From: Dendrophyllia cribrosa
Lineage: Eukaryota > Cnidaria > Anthozoa > Scleractinia > Dendrophylliidae
DNA: 64,000 nucleotides
Direction: 5' to 3'
NCBI GenBank assembly: GCA_024195265.1
Contig: JAJLRJ010000008.1
Span: 1,059,501-1,123,500 of the forward strand
Part shown: positions 22,998 through 35,000 of the stretch, piece by piece
Layout of the letters: the number at the start of each line of letters is the position of its first letter
How positions within the stretch are numbered: position 1 is the first letter of the stretch
Program-made: the position numbers and the translations under genes
The notes under the pieces: model-generated
What the model was told of the DNA's origin: nothing
The model's input: only the letters and a program-made list of their open reading frames with translations
Databases searched by the model: none

Positions 22998-23445
22998 CAG
23001 TAAAAACCCGCAAGTAAGAACCTAGTTTTTAAGAACCTATGAGGCTAAAATTTGCCAGTTAGACCCCCTCTATACAAGAACCTTTTTAGCCTAAAATTTG
23101 AAACAGGTTCTTATTTTCTAAAATCTACATGTATATAAAAGAATGTGTACAATACACTTGGGGAAATAAGGTAACATGTATATAATGTTATGTTCTGTGA
23201 TCAGTGCTTCAATGTTTCTTGTTATAGTCATTTTAACATAAATACTTACTTGGTATGCAGATTTTATATAAGGAATAGGCTGAATACCACTAAATTCTAT
23301 TAGCTACAATATAATTTTTTTATTCAGAAAATAAGAACCTATTTAAGAACCCAAATAGCTTAAAGTTGTGCTAATTACCATTTATGTAAGAACCTGTTTA
23401 GGCTAACTTGAGAAAATGCAGGTTCTTACTTGCGGGTTTTTACTG
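22998..23445. mobile_element. 448-bp MITE with CAGTAAAAACCCGCAAGTAA termini
   Basis: The left end CAGTAAAAACCCGCAAGTAA and the right end are exact reverse complements for over 25 bp, through AGAACCT. TC precedes the left end and TA follows the right. The interior repeats AAGAACCT...AGGCTAA phrases in both orientations. CAGT termini suggest a Tc1/mariner relationship. Confidence 0.85.
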
Positions 23446-23949
23446 TATGCCACGCATTGATTTCATAATTGATTGATTGGATGCTCCGTATATCTCGAGA
23501 TAAAATTTATGATAGATATGTGCAATGTACACGAAGCACCGTGATTTTTGTGGGCAGTAGAAACTTTGTAATTAAAAAAATAGAAGTGGAAATAAAGTTG
23601 AAGTTGAAGGTAAGGTAGTTTTAACTTCTGTGGTTATTAAAAATCCTGAAGAAAGCTATCCAACAGGATCAAGCATTCCTTTGTTGTTGTGTCAGTTAAA
23701 TTTTACACGTTTCTATTTATTCTTAATTTGTCACATTTTACACAGAGTTGGGGAAAGTGGAAGCTCATATCAACCAGTTCAGCTGAGTTTTCACAAGAGG
23801 TTCAGTTTAGTTGCTACTCCATATCAGTCACACCCAAGATGCCAGAAACACAAGCTGGCGTTCAAACATCAGTTTCTTTGTTTAGTTTTGTTTTTACGAG
23901 TTTATCTGAATTCCATGCGGTTAAACTGGACCCCATTGAAAAGTTATGG

Positions 23950-24105
23950 CAGGGGCGTAGCTACCTGTACGCACATACGCGCGTGCGTATCTTAAAAAGT
24001 AGATAAAATAAGTAAAAATGAATAAAAGAGTACGACCCAGTTGAAAATTTATGTGAAGATTTGGTGATTGTGCGTACCTCTGAAACATTCCTGGCTACGC
24101 CCATG
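23950..24105. mobile_element. Short MITE with CAGGGGCGTAGC termini
   Basis: The left end is CAGGGGCGTAGCTACCTGTA and the right end CTGGCTACGCCCATG. The subterminal GTACGCAC / GTGCGTACCTCTGAAA match the copy at 26,668-26,823. The termini resemble hAT-type MITEs. Confidence 0.75.
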
Positions 24106-24852
24106 TATGGGACACATAGTGTTGGCCGGAGGACTGCCGGAAAAAAGATTGGACCGTCCCATAACGCAATTCTTGCCAACGTGCCTACGAAATAGCGAAG
24201 GACAAGCGAAACAAGCCATTCAAGGTTGTAGCTGTTAATTTTGAGGTGTAATTTACTAGTGTAATTTGTATCGTCTGAGTTTTGCGGATAGTGTAAAGGT
24301 AGTACTGACTTTCTGTAATTTGTTTAGCTGTTAATTTAGTAGTGTATAATGTAAGTTATTGTTGTAGTGTTTTTAGTTTTGTAGTGGGGTTAATAATTCG
24401 TAATTGTTGTATTTATTATTTAAGTGTGAAAAACTAATAAAAGTTAATAAATTACAAAAAAAAATCTTAGAGTCTTGAGGCCTCATTAGGGGTTATGGGG
24501 ATACAGGATATTTAGGTAAAAAATTTTAGGGATACGGGATATTTGGGGGGAAAATTAAAGGGATACGGGATATTTAGAATAGAGATTACGGGATATCAAG
24601 CATCAAATTTGTATATATTTTTTTAATATAAAATAGGTTCATTGATCAATATGAAAGACTTAGAAAGTGGGAAAAATGGTCAAAAACACTAACAAACGCG
24701 TTTGTTGGTTTGTTTGTATTTTCCCGTCAAATCGTGGCCCTCCGAGTAAAGCCCTGCCCCTTCCCCCTAAGGGCTCTTTGGTCCTCTTTTGATTTGCCGC
24801 GAAATTTTAGCGGCTTTCGTCAAGGAATCTGTCATTGTGGCATCGCTTCGAT

Positions 24853-25176
24853 CATGGCTTCGAAGAAGGTTTTGCACGAAGTCACAGCTTGCGTTTATAA
24901 GAAACAGGACGAGAAGCCTACCATGAAATGGTCATTTTTGACAAAAATCGAAAAAGAAGACTTATAGTCTTTTCTTCAGGCATTAAATGCCTTTGGAATA
25001 GATCAACGAGCCAAAGAACTTGGCATTCAGGATTACAAACTTAAACTTCAGTGCAAGCGATTGACGCCGGAACCCGATTTTCCACTTGGTCGAGTCTTTG
25101 CAATAGATACCGATGAACAATTTGCGACGTGTTTGCCGCTTCTCCAGGACAAGCATGAGTTGATATGTAAGTATTT
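24853..25176 (+). pseudogene. Decayed unrecognised coding sequence inside the composite element, 5' part
   Basis: From ATG at 24,853 the frame reads MASKKVLHEVTACVYKKQDE, continues past a TAG at about 24,965, and stays open to CLPLLQDKHELICKYF, where an inserted MITE starts at 25,177. The charged, non-repetitive composition looks like a real protein with one stop. I do not recognise the family. It may continue after the two inserted elements at about 28,186. It could be the element's own gene or a captured host fragment. Confidence 0.45.
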
Positions 25177-25998
25177 CAGGGGCGGATCCAGGTGGGGTGG
25201 ATTGGGTGGCTAGCCACCCCCCTTTAGACCATCGGCAGGGGTTTCATTAAGGGCCGGGCAGTCGGGCAACGGGCAAATTGACAGGCTGTGAACACAATTT
25301 TGCCCGGCTGCTTTGAACACCTAAACCTTATTTTTGCCACCAACAAGTTAAATAATTTACTAACTTGGCCTTTTTAATGTGTGTTCTAAACAATAAAGCA
25401 TATTTCAACTTAAAAAACAACGAGGTTATTGCTTATTTACCTCCCGTTGCTCCCTGTACAGAAGAAACGTGACAAACAACTGAAATCGCCCCACAATGCA
25501 TTGCCAGCTTAGTGCTCTGCATTATGTTCTGCATGATGTCACTGAGTTGCAAACAAGTTCCATGTGTGTTATGGCGACAGGAAAAAGGTCAGAACGGTCG
25601 ATTAAACAATATTTTTGTACTCAACTTGATAACTTGATGTCCATGACTACAGATATCTGTATTCAGTTGATTGAACAAACAAAATACAATGTTTCAAGCA
25701 ACAGTAAGTGCTTCAAAATGCAGGAAAATACATCTCTGGGAGACTAAAATTTAAAAATTTCCACGGGGGTGCATGCCCCCGGACCCCCCTAGAGGGGATG
25801 GGCCATCAGCGCTTCCAATCATGTGCCCACCTGCTCAAACTCATTGCCCTTCCGTTCAAAATCTCAATGGACCTTAATAAAATCCCTGCATCGGTTTTAA
25901 CAGTTTTCTTTTTAATTGCAACAATTAAAAAAAAACAATTATAGACTTAGGCATATACCCGTAGCCACCCCCCATAAAAAATCCTGGATCCGCCCCTG
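25177..25998. mobile_element. hAT-like MITE with CAGGGGCGGATCCAG termini
   Basis: The left CAGGGGCGGATCCAGG and the right CCTGGATCCGCCCCTG are inverted. TATTT flanks both sides. A second MITE (25,236-25,888) lies inside. Confidence 0.8.
25236..25888. mobile_element. 653-bp nested MITE with 6-bp target-site duplication CATCGG
   Basis: The left end CAGGGGTTTCATTAAGGG and the right end CCTTAATAAAATCCCTG are inverted, with CATCGG on each side (25,230-25,235 and 25,889-25,894). A single end of the same family, inverted, lies at about 38,503-38,552. The open frames inside (25,496-25,747 and 25,708-25,944) have no recognisable domain. Confidence 0.8.
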
Positions 25999-26667
25999 TA
26001 TTTAGGGACGGACCATTAGAAAAGTGATGCGGGGGGGGGGGGGGGAAACAAAAAAAAATTCGTGCAAGGGAAAATGCCGGGAAAAAAAATTCGTGCAAAG
26101 TTCAAGGCAAAGAAAAAAAAATTCATGCAGAAGGAGAAGTCCTATTGTGGTTGTTATTTAATATATAAGAGCTGCCAAAGTGCCTATTGAAAAAAGCGCT
26201 CTTGGCGTTTCAAAAATTCAAAACATTCTTGGGGCCTTCCTATACTATTATTTATAAATAGTATTATAAAGGTGACAGGCCAAACACGACTCCCGCTAGT
26301 CGCAAAATGTATAAAGAAGCCTTTACAAATGCTTTCCCAAGAAGGTCTACGAGATATTTGTTCCCTTTAGATCACCAATATAGAATTGTGACTAGTCACT
26401 ATTATCCCTGTCTCAGTTTTGCATGCTCGATATGTATTGTATGACTCTTTGATGATCTTTGGGATAAAAATCTCTTAAGTGACAGGAGATTTTCATGCTG
26501 TGTAGCCATTTATGGAGTTATTGTTTCTCTATGCCTTCGTTATGCTAGCTCTCTTGGCATATGTTAGGGCTTCTTTGGCTAACTTTTGTTGCAAGATATG
26601 TAGTGATCGGCTGCAGTTTTTGTTATTGTTATGAATATGCTAGGATCAGTCAATCTCTCAGCCCGTG

Positions 26668-26823
26668 CAGGGGTGTAGCTACCTGTACGCACGTACGCAC
26701 GTGCGTACCTGAAAAAGTCGGGAAAAAAAGGAAGATTTGGGACTTGAGGGTGGGGGAGGAGGTAGGGGAAGTGTTTGGAAATGGATTGTGCGTACCTCTG
26801 AAAAATTCCTGGCTACGCCCCTG
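26668..26823. mobile_element. Nested MITE, same family as 23,950-24,105
   Basis: The left end CAGGGGTGTAGCTACCTGTA and the right end CTGGCTACGCCCCTG are inverted. Subterminal GTGCGTACCT is present on both sides. Confidence 0.8.
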
Positions 26824-26962
26824 CTGTGATTTAGTGTCAAAGTCTGCGGTGTGCAAGACTTGTGAGAAAGTGGATCTTTATCACGGATGTAGGCGTCTAA
26901 GATCAAAGTCTGAAGCTGCCGTGTCTCTATTGGAATCATGACTTCTTGCAGTTTATGTTTTA

Positions 26963-27335
<373 letters not shown>

Positions 27336-27490
27336 TTTTAGCTCCTTGTTTTATATATAGTTCTGTTTCTAAGAAGTGTTTCTTGGAGCTTGAAGAACCT
27401 CCGTTGTTTCATTATGGCGTTATTGCATCCCGACATGGCTTGAACAGATATGGTGATCTGTATTGAAAATCTCACGGACGCTAGTGAATT

Positions 27491-28435
27491 CTTACGTTTT
27501 TCTTAAGCAAGACTCGAGTTTCGGTTCATAGGTGAACCTCATCAGTTGCTCCCATAAGTAACTGTCTCGCGGAATAATATGAAATTATTCCGTTGTACAT
27601 GAAATGTTTGCCGCTTTTGTACTCTTGGGAAGGATCGAATGTTCCGTTTTCTCATTGGCTCGTTTAATTGAACCAATAGCATTGGTGTAGTTTCGATCCG
27701 ACGTTAAGTTGTGTTTCTTTCTGAGGCTTTATTCTTAATTTCATAGCATGTATGATATTTTCTGACACAAAGATCGGAACAGTTCTTTTAGTGTTGTAGA
27801 GAGGAGGTCTCGTGTATGTCTCAATGAATTTAAGATACACTGCATATTTTTTCTACAACAGGCGTGTAATTCTGGTGTCAAGTTGTGTTTGCTTCATGCG
27901 TTCGATAATAGGATATAGTCTTGTGCAACGTAGCGGACTATTCCTAATATATTTTTTTAAATATACGTAATGGTCAAAAATGGTTTTTAAGTATTACACC
28001 TTTTTTTAATTAGTACATGAAAAACAAAGCAATATTTGTCTGAAAAAAAATTCGTGCAGAGGGTTTCACCTGCCAAAAAAAATCCTGCACAAGCAATGGG
28101 CGAAAAAAAAAAATTCGTGCAAGCTGAAAATCCCCCACCCCCCCCCCCCCCCCCCCCCCCATCACTTTTCTAATGGTCCGTCCCTTATGTTCTTCGAGAC
28201 TCTGTGGAAAAAATCCTCAGAAAAGGACGAGAAGCGAAGGTTGTCAGTCATGGTCTTTGTTGGTGGCGAGGAGGAGTGACACAAATTTAATTATGACAAA
28301 TGGGTTGCAAATCTAATTTCATGTGAAATTCGGAGTTAAAATATTATTCCGCGAGACATTCACTTATGGGAGCAACTGATGAGGTTCACCTTAGGAACGA
28401 AACTCGAGTCTTGCTTAAGAAAGAACGTAAAAGCT
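27491..28435. repeat. Inverted repeat arms of about 90 bp that straddle a transposon end
   Basis: Arm 1 (about 27,495-27,585) contains CTTAAGCAAGACTCGAGTTT and GTGAACCTCATCAGTTGCTC. Arm 2 (about 28,345-28,432) is the reverse complement with few changes. Arm 1 lies inside the 26,004-28,185 element and arm 2 outside it, so the two structures interlock rather than nest. Confidence 0.75.
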
Positions 28436-28805
28436 AAGCTATGAAGGCTTTAAAATTCATTTGCGAACTGCAGGAGTCGAGCAGGCCCGTCAACACTTTT
28501 TAACTCAGAAATGGAAGAGGAAGAATGTCGGAAAGACGCTAGGGCTCCAACCAGGAGATCTGGAAGAAAGTCAAGACGCCCAAGTGAAGCAGATTTTTTA
28601 TTCTACGACTAAAAGTTAATACCATCACAGCACATCTTCGGCATCTGAATGACCTGAATCTATTACGGACTCATTACTCTTCCCTGCAAGGTTACCCTAC
28701 GCATGAAGACCATAAGAATCAATGGATAACAAGAAATCTTATGTGTTATCTTCAGCACCCGTTCTTTAACCACATAGGGACAATGTGAAGCAAACTCCTT
28801 GTTTA
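28186..28805 (+). pseudogene. Decayed unrecognised coding sequence inside the composite element, 3' part
   Basis: Three open stretches look protein-like but are in different frames: FFETLWKKSSEKDEKRRLSV (from about 28,193), EGFKIHLRTAGVEQARQHFL (from about 28,443, ending in TAA near 28,615) and TAHLRHLNDLNLLRTHYSSL (from about 28,624). They may be remnants of the same gene as 24,853-25,176, broken by insertions and frameshifts. No family is recognised. Confidence 0.35.
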
Positions 28806-28924
28806 AAGATAGAACATGACGGCAGAGTCCACGCCTTGACTACCAACGTTCAGTTTGAAAATACAGGTCATACAGCATGCTAACAACGAGACCACCATGC
28901 CTTCATGCATTACGGTCGACGGTA

Positions 28925-28985
28925 CCCAGGCAGAGACCAGGACTGAATTTATGATGCGCTAACCATTAGTCCACTGTACCTCTAA
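28925..28985 (-). repeat. Possible tRNA-derived SINE head
   Basis: The minus strand reads GTGGACTAATGGTTAGCGCA, an A-box-like phrase, after GAGGTACA. No clean B box is found at the right distance. Confidence 0.3.
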
Positions 28986-29361
28986 CCAAGTGTGCAGGTG
29001 AAATAATTGTAGTGAACCGTAATACAAAGATTGTCATCTTTGACCCATCTTGCTTCAAAGACAATTTATTTCTTACAAAAGTCTGTCAAAAAAAGTTTTG
29101 CTACTTAAGATCCCAATTAATAACGTATCATACGTACATGCAATTACCATTTCAATAAGAACAAAAGAACAAATCTTGTAAAAGTAAAATGTACTTTGTT
29201 ACGTAATTTCGTACTCAGATATGTTACACGAAATGACGTAATCAGATGTAATTGGAATTAAAGGGATACCAAGTCAAGGAATTAATGGGATACGGGATAT
29301 TTGGGCCAAAAATTAAGGGGATACGGGATACCCAGACCCCCCCTAATGGGGCCTCAGTCTT

Positions 29362-29700
29362 TGTAAAGAAATTAGTCGATTAATTTCATTACAATGTATA
29401 AAAGTTTTTTCTATTGAGTCTGGATTGAAGCAGAAAGAGCATGCATCATCAACAGTCAAATTGTACTTCTTCAGTTCTTTCTTAGTCGGAATGATCCTGT
29501 GCACAACTTTAAAAGAAAATTGTCTAAGTTTGTTGTCTTTAGATGACTTACTCATTTGCCCCAGTTAGTAAACTCCGGAAAGTATTTATTCCAGGACCTA
29601 ACAGCGGTCGGCTCTACAGAAAGGATTTCTATAAACAGTTTATAGTAGTTTTTACAGCGCAGTTTAGATAACACTTACGTTATCAACTTATTCTTGGTTT
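29362..29700 (-). pseudogene. LINE (L1/Tx1-like) ORF2 C-terminal fragment
   Basis: The minus strand encodes LFIEILSVEPTAVRSWNKYF and then, after a stop, LRQFSFKVVHRIIPTKKELK followed by DDACSFCFNPDSIEKTFIHC. The CxFC...H-C pattern and HRIIPTKKEL phrase are typical of the zinc-binding region after the RT of L1/Tx1-type LINEs. One in-frame stop (TGA/TAA type) and loss of the rest mark it as dead. The 4.9-kb composite element inserted at its edge. Confidence 0.7.
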
Positions 29701-30440
29701 TCACTTACGTCATATCAAAATTAGGAAGCATTAAACAATAGTTTTCGAATCTAAAATGTCCATGGAATTGTAAAGAGTTTAAAACTACACATCTTGGCCA
29801 AATTTTGAAGCGCAAAAGCATTTCGTTCAAGAGTTATAGGCGAACGAGTATTAGACATTTTTAGTAAGAAATGTATGGAGCGGCCATCTTTGTGCCCCAC
29901 TCAGGGCCACAAAGATGGCGGCCAAAAATTCAGTCTTAATTACACCAATAATCAAATCAAAAAATATTGTATTTGCTACAAGCTCCATTAACTCGGCTTA
30001 TTAGCACTTATAATGCAAACAATAACTTTCAGCTGATTCAATTTTGTTTATTTTCACGGCTTATCTGAAATAGCGTGGCGAATTGCGTGACACATTTAAA
30101 ACCTTTGTAAATCGGAAGCAAAACATCGTTAAAACCTGAAACTTTTTGTGAAAGATTATAACACTTGTATCCACATACCATGTTAGAAACAACTTTGCAG
30201 GATGTAAACTTTAGATTTTTTAATTTTTATGACGTCATGTGAATATTCTAATGGTGCAGTGAGCAGATCAAGGGTGACAGAAGGCCGATTAACGAGTATA
30301 ATAAACACTAAGTGAACACAAGATTGTGGAGCTTGTACTAGCTGCTGCATTTCTCAAATGACCTGGGTGGTCTTTGATGTATCAAACACTGTGCGCACAT
30401 TCCATGTTCCGATCTTGAGACGCGTTTTAGCTTCTAGAAG
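29700..30440. other. Intergenic, no supported gene
   Basis: The only structure seen is an inverted phrase, GCCATCTTTGTG...CACAAAGATGGC, at about 29,883-29,922, perhaps a MITE end. Confidence 0.4.
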
Positions 30441-30457
30441 GTTTGCTTTCCTGGCAC

Positions 30458-30541
30458 AGGCTACACAGTGGCAGTATGATTATCATGCGTGAAAGCCGGT
30501 TGGCTTTCACGCATGGTAATCATACTGCCACTGTGTAGCCT
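30458..30541. repeat. Perfect-arm hairpin, arms 40 bp, loop 4 nt
   Basis: AGGCTACACAGTGGCAGTAT continues to GAAAGCC (arm 1, 30,458-30,497), loop GGTT, then the reverse complement to 30,541, with about one mismatch. The outer CTGGCAC/GCTTGGCAG extends it weakly. Confidence 0.9.
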
Positions 30542-30692
30542 GCTTGGCAGGCGTAAACGGGGAGGGGAGAGGGGGGATGGGGGAGGGGGTGCAAAAAAGG
30601 AGAGGGGAAGTAACGCCTGCTATAAGAACCGAAGTAATAAACAAAATAAGAAAGGCTGACTATACAGTTGGGGAAGAAAAATTGTACATTTC

Positions 30693-31065
30693 CAATATTT
30701 CGTCAGGCACGGCCCGACTTCTTCAGGGTACTGATTATAGGCAACATCGTTACAATTCAAATAACCAAGAAACAATGAAATATAAAGTTACAAGCAAAAA
30801 CGTTACAAAATTCAAATAATACAAGATAAGTAATAAAAGATGACATATGCTATAAATATAAAATAGGGGGGGTTTACAATTCCTCGCGCTTACTGATACC
30901 CTTGGGTTCAAGTGTTTGACCCCGTTCTATTAATAATCCCTCCCTTGCTTTGCGTGTAGCGTCACGAGATGAATGCATGAGTTCTAATAGGATGAGTTCC
31001 ATGTCAGTGGGTGAATGGTTGTTGGAAAGAAAATGGTCTGAAACTGTAGTAGGTCTCGAAGTAGG
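30693..31065 (-). pseudogene. Penelope-like element 3' end: GIY-YIG C-terminus and terminal hairpin
   Basis: The minus strand (about 31,060-30,870) encodes VSDHFLSNNHSPTDMELILL and DATRKAREGLLIERGQTLEP, the end of the GIY-YIG nuclease with its glutamate, then a stop. Downstream the tail reads CCTGAAGAAG, a 7-bp stem (GTCGGGC / GCCTGAC), then GAAATATTGG. It is a different subfamily from the copy at 1,534. Confidence 0.78.
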
Positions 31066-31580
31066 GGTGGGTCTGTCAACTGGTCTAAGAACCGGGCTAT
31101 TCGCGTTACGCCCACCGATTTCCTGGTAATCGAATTATGTCAACTGTCAATACGATTACCAATCAGAAACTGGCGCGCGCTTCTGAAGTTGATCCGATGC
31201 AACTGTTCGTCTGACTATGAGGTGCATTCTATTTGTGCACAATGAGGTGTGCAAAGGAATGAATGACGCAAAATCCACAAGAAGGAACTTTTTATGTGTA
31301 TTTTTAATAATAGATTTCTTAAAGTAAAGTTTGCATTTATACAGAAGACCATCAAGCATTAATACCCTTCTTAGCCTATTTTTCTCTATGGAAAACATTT
31401 GAATTAAACACTGCAGTACAAGCTTCGGACAAGACGTAATACCTTTACGTATAAACTCAATGGCGATAATTCCAGTACAATGAAAAGTGTTGGGGCAATG
31501 TGAGACGCAAACGATGAAATAGAGATTGTGACCAAAATACATTCAACTTCTGTTTTGCGGACACCTTGCTATAAAGAACA
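31065..31580 (-). other. Downstream flank of SSRP1, no supported gene
   Basis: This region lies beyond the SSRP1 stop codon and may hold part of its 3' UTR or downstream sequence. A 128-residue open frame at 31,156-31,542 (minus) has no recognisable domain. Confidence 0.35.
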
Positions 31581-31581
31581 C

Positions 31582-31793
31582 GCCATTATTAGGGGCGAAC
31601 CATTAGATTTCTGACGGGGGGAGGGGGGTGGTGGTGATTTTGAAAAAGAAATATCCTGCAAGCCAACTCTCTTGGAGAGAAATATCCTGCAGCGACACAG
31701 TTAAAGAAAGAACATTAGAGCAGACTACATCATAGATCACCCAAACCCCCCTCTCCCCTAGAAGTGTAATGGTTCGACCCTTACTAATGGCCA
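31582..31793. mobile_element. 210-bp MITE with G-rich TIRs in the SSRP1 3' flank
   Basis: The left end GCCATTATTAGGGGCGAACC and the right end, reverse complement GCCATTAGTAAGGGTCGAAC, are inverted. Subterminal GGGGGGAGGGGGG and CCCCCCTCTCCCC mirror each other, as in the 26,004 element. Confidence 0.75.
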
Positions 31794-31946
31794 CTGTCCA
31801 AATGAAAGCTCTTCAGCAGAATTCATGGTGGACGTTATATAAATGTCCCACGGTTCGACTTGTTTTTCAATATTTTACATGAAATTTCTTGAGTCTCGCT
31901 TTTGGCGGCTTTTGAGAGTGAAAATAATCAAGCTCTACTGCTAGCT

Positions 31947-32090
31947 TCAATCAGAATCAGATCCTTCGCTCATTTCTTCTTCTTCTTCCTCAGATTCGTC
32001 CCCAGACTCCTCGTCTGACTCCTTTTTGCTCTTACTTTTGCTCTTGTCACTCTTTGCTTTAGGTTTCGGTTTGGACTTGGCTTTAGTTTT
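31947..32090 (-). CDS. SSRP1: SSRP1 exon 17: charged C-terminus and stop
   Basis: After the acceptor CTCATTACAG it reads [20 protein letters not shown], then an acidic run with EEEEEE, ending SEGSDSD with a TGA at 31,947-31,949. The low-complexity composition is typical of SSRP1 tails. Confidence 0.9.
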   Translation of the reverse strand, partial: KTKAKSKPKPKAKSDKSKSKSKKESDEESGDESEEEEEEMSEGSDSD

Positions 32091-35000
32091 CTGTAATGAG
32101 TGAAAGAATAAAACAGTTATTAAAAGAAGAATAAAAGAAAATTAAAATAAATGTCAAGTTATTATTAACATTATTTGCGGGTGGGGCAAGTAACTTCGTA
32201 TTTAGTTTTTTTTACCCACGATCTTTCTAATGTACCAGTAAAAAGCGCGGGAAAGCCAAATCACGAGGGTTTTGCAACTGATTGGTCGTGTGAACAACGC
32301 TTGTTAAAACCTGAAGAGGCTCTATAAGCGAAAAGAAACGTATTTATATCTGACAAGAGGCTCCAAGCAGCCTATACTCATGCGCATGCGTAAGAAAGTT
32401 TTACGATATATTTTAAACATAATAAGATGTCCGATATGGAGAAGAGTTACTCCTTTCATTCAGTCATCGTTCTGCAAACCACGTTGTTTACTATTGAATG
32501 TTTTGTAAATGAAGACTGTACCACAATGAAGCCAGTGATTCGTCTAAGTCTTATATATACCTAACGTGAACAGTAGTAATGTAAGTAGGTTGTAGGAGAC
32601 GCTGTCGTGACACTTCAGTAACGCTGTTTTACCGGAAGTGAGAGTAGCCGGAAGTCACTAAACAAGAAGTGTAAATGGCAAAGCTATGAACCGGAAGTAC
32701 ACAATTTTAAATTTGCATGCAAAATCGTGACACAAAAAATAACAAGACGCTGTGGGAGCGTATACTTGGGCGTCGTTGTATTAGGCATATTGGAGAATAA
32801 TTGTCTTGGGAATCTGCATGCACGTTATTTCACGGTTTGATGATTGGGAGTATTCGGATAGTGCGAGTAGTCTAACAAACAAGCGCGTTAACCATCTAAA
32901 ACAAGAAGACACAGTACACTTAGCGTGTGAGATCGCACGCAAATTATTAAAGTAGCGTGTCCACTGTGTCAAAAGACGAGTACATACTGAAAAATACAAA
33001 TCGATGCCTACTTTGTACTTACCGTTGAAAAAAAGGCCGTATGTCAGAGTTTCCCGATGGTTGTTATTGGTTTTAGCTAAATCTTGTAACTAGCTGGTCT
33101 GTGTTTCCGACACTTTTGAAGTGAATGCAAATGTAGCCGCAAAGTGGCCTTTCGAAGCCATGATGTAATTGCCTGGTCCGGACCCGAGGTCAAAACAACT
33201 TTTCCAATTGAAAGTTTTGCTGGAAGTATTCCCGCCGTTATTATAATAAAGTTTGAATGAAACTTATAAATTTAATCATAGTTAACGACAGAAGTGATAA
33301 TTTAGGAGGAGAGAAACAAATTTAGCCCTTTGAAATATATTTTTTCAGTTGAGATAAAAATGTTGCAATTTGCATAATGTGAAAGTAATTTGAAACCTTT
33401 CCAGTAACGCATAACGCCGCTGTTTCGTAAAACATCTGGCAATCAGACACACGAAAATATATCCAGTTTTTATTCCTCTGTATCCGAAACACAGAAAAGA
33501 AAATTAAATGAAAAAGTGATCGCTTTAAGGTTATTTTCGCCCGAGAAACATTCACTAGCGGAAGCAAAACTCGCAAGAAACGTCTCGCAAGACACCGCGT
33601 GTATTGTTTACATCTTCTCTCGGCGGTGAATTTTTGCACCCAAAGTTTCAGTTGTCCGTTCTGTTCTAGCCTGCGTAGCTGGCGGGATTATTACCGGGGT
33701 ACTGTTTTGGCGGCGGAGCCCCCAGGCGCTCCTCATTTCTTATGAGTTTTGAATGCCGCCCACTTTCGTCACCTTGGTTGAAACTGTTAAATTAGCCAAT
33801 CAGGGAGAGCTGTAATACGACACTGAAGGGTAATATTACGCGCGATAAACGAGCTTTATTTATACTCTCATCTCAAAGTTCTTGATAGTGTAAAATGGAG
33901 GTGGCAGGCCTGCACGACTCTTACCTCATGTTTTTAATGCCATTTGCTCCTTCTATATGTTTTGAACGGGTATTCTTTATTTAGTCGTTTGTTAAGGAGG
34001 ATTTTAGTGACTGTAGACTGAGTTTTAAAACCTTTCAAAAACCGCGTGCAACGGACTAGAGGTCAAGTCTGTCGGTTTTGGTTTCCCGTGGTGTTGCGCT
34101 TGTAGATTTTGACCTCATTTTAGCGTCCTTTTTTTTCCTAGCGGTTGGTGTGTTGTTTTCGCAGATTTTTATGTAGGAAAGGATTGAATTCCTCTAACTT
34201 TTCTCTCTGAAATACCGGACATGACAGGATCAGAAATGATCTGTTGGCCGTGAATGTCTTTCCTGCTATTTATGTCACGCTGGGCGCAGCTATTTTAGTT
34301 TTGTCTTTGCGGGATTTTATTTTTCCGGATCCAAGCTTTATAGCAGAGAGAGTTGTAGCTTAATAAGCTATTCAACTTGTTGAGAGTTGAAGTTTGTCTC
34401 AGTCAAGGCTGTAATTTTGGCTTCCATTCGCTACGCTTTATAGCTCCGTTGGCAATTTTGACAGTCTAGCGACTGCATGCTTCGTTTACGCCACTATTTC
34501 ATTCAGGCAAAGATGGTGTCAAATCCCGTAGGCAGTATGGCTAAAACATCGCTTCCCAGATCAGAAGAAAGTTTTTTACCGCTGTCTCCTGCTCTTCCTT
34601 CAGTACGATTTTTAACGATTTCTCGATGCCTGCCCTCGCACTCGCCATTTTTGACATTTCTGCGTGAAAGTAGGAACTGTCCCTTGGGAGAGACTAGAGA
34701 TATCGATTAACATTTGATTGACGTGTTATCGCCTCTCAGCAAATCCGAAACTCCCGTTCGTCTAGTAGACGGACTATTCAAAATACCCAAGAATTAGAGC
34801 AGGCGGGATTTCAATTGGACTCATCCCCATTCTTCTCGCCGCTCCGCCGCCAAATTCTTCTCGATCGCGGGTCTGCCAGAAAAAAACCCGGCCAAAACAG
34901 TACCCCGGTATAATAATCCCGCCAGCTACGCAGGCTAGTTCTGTTCTTTCAACTTCACGAAATAAAAATTAATGAAAGGCAAACAACCGAAAGAAGTGAA

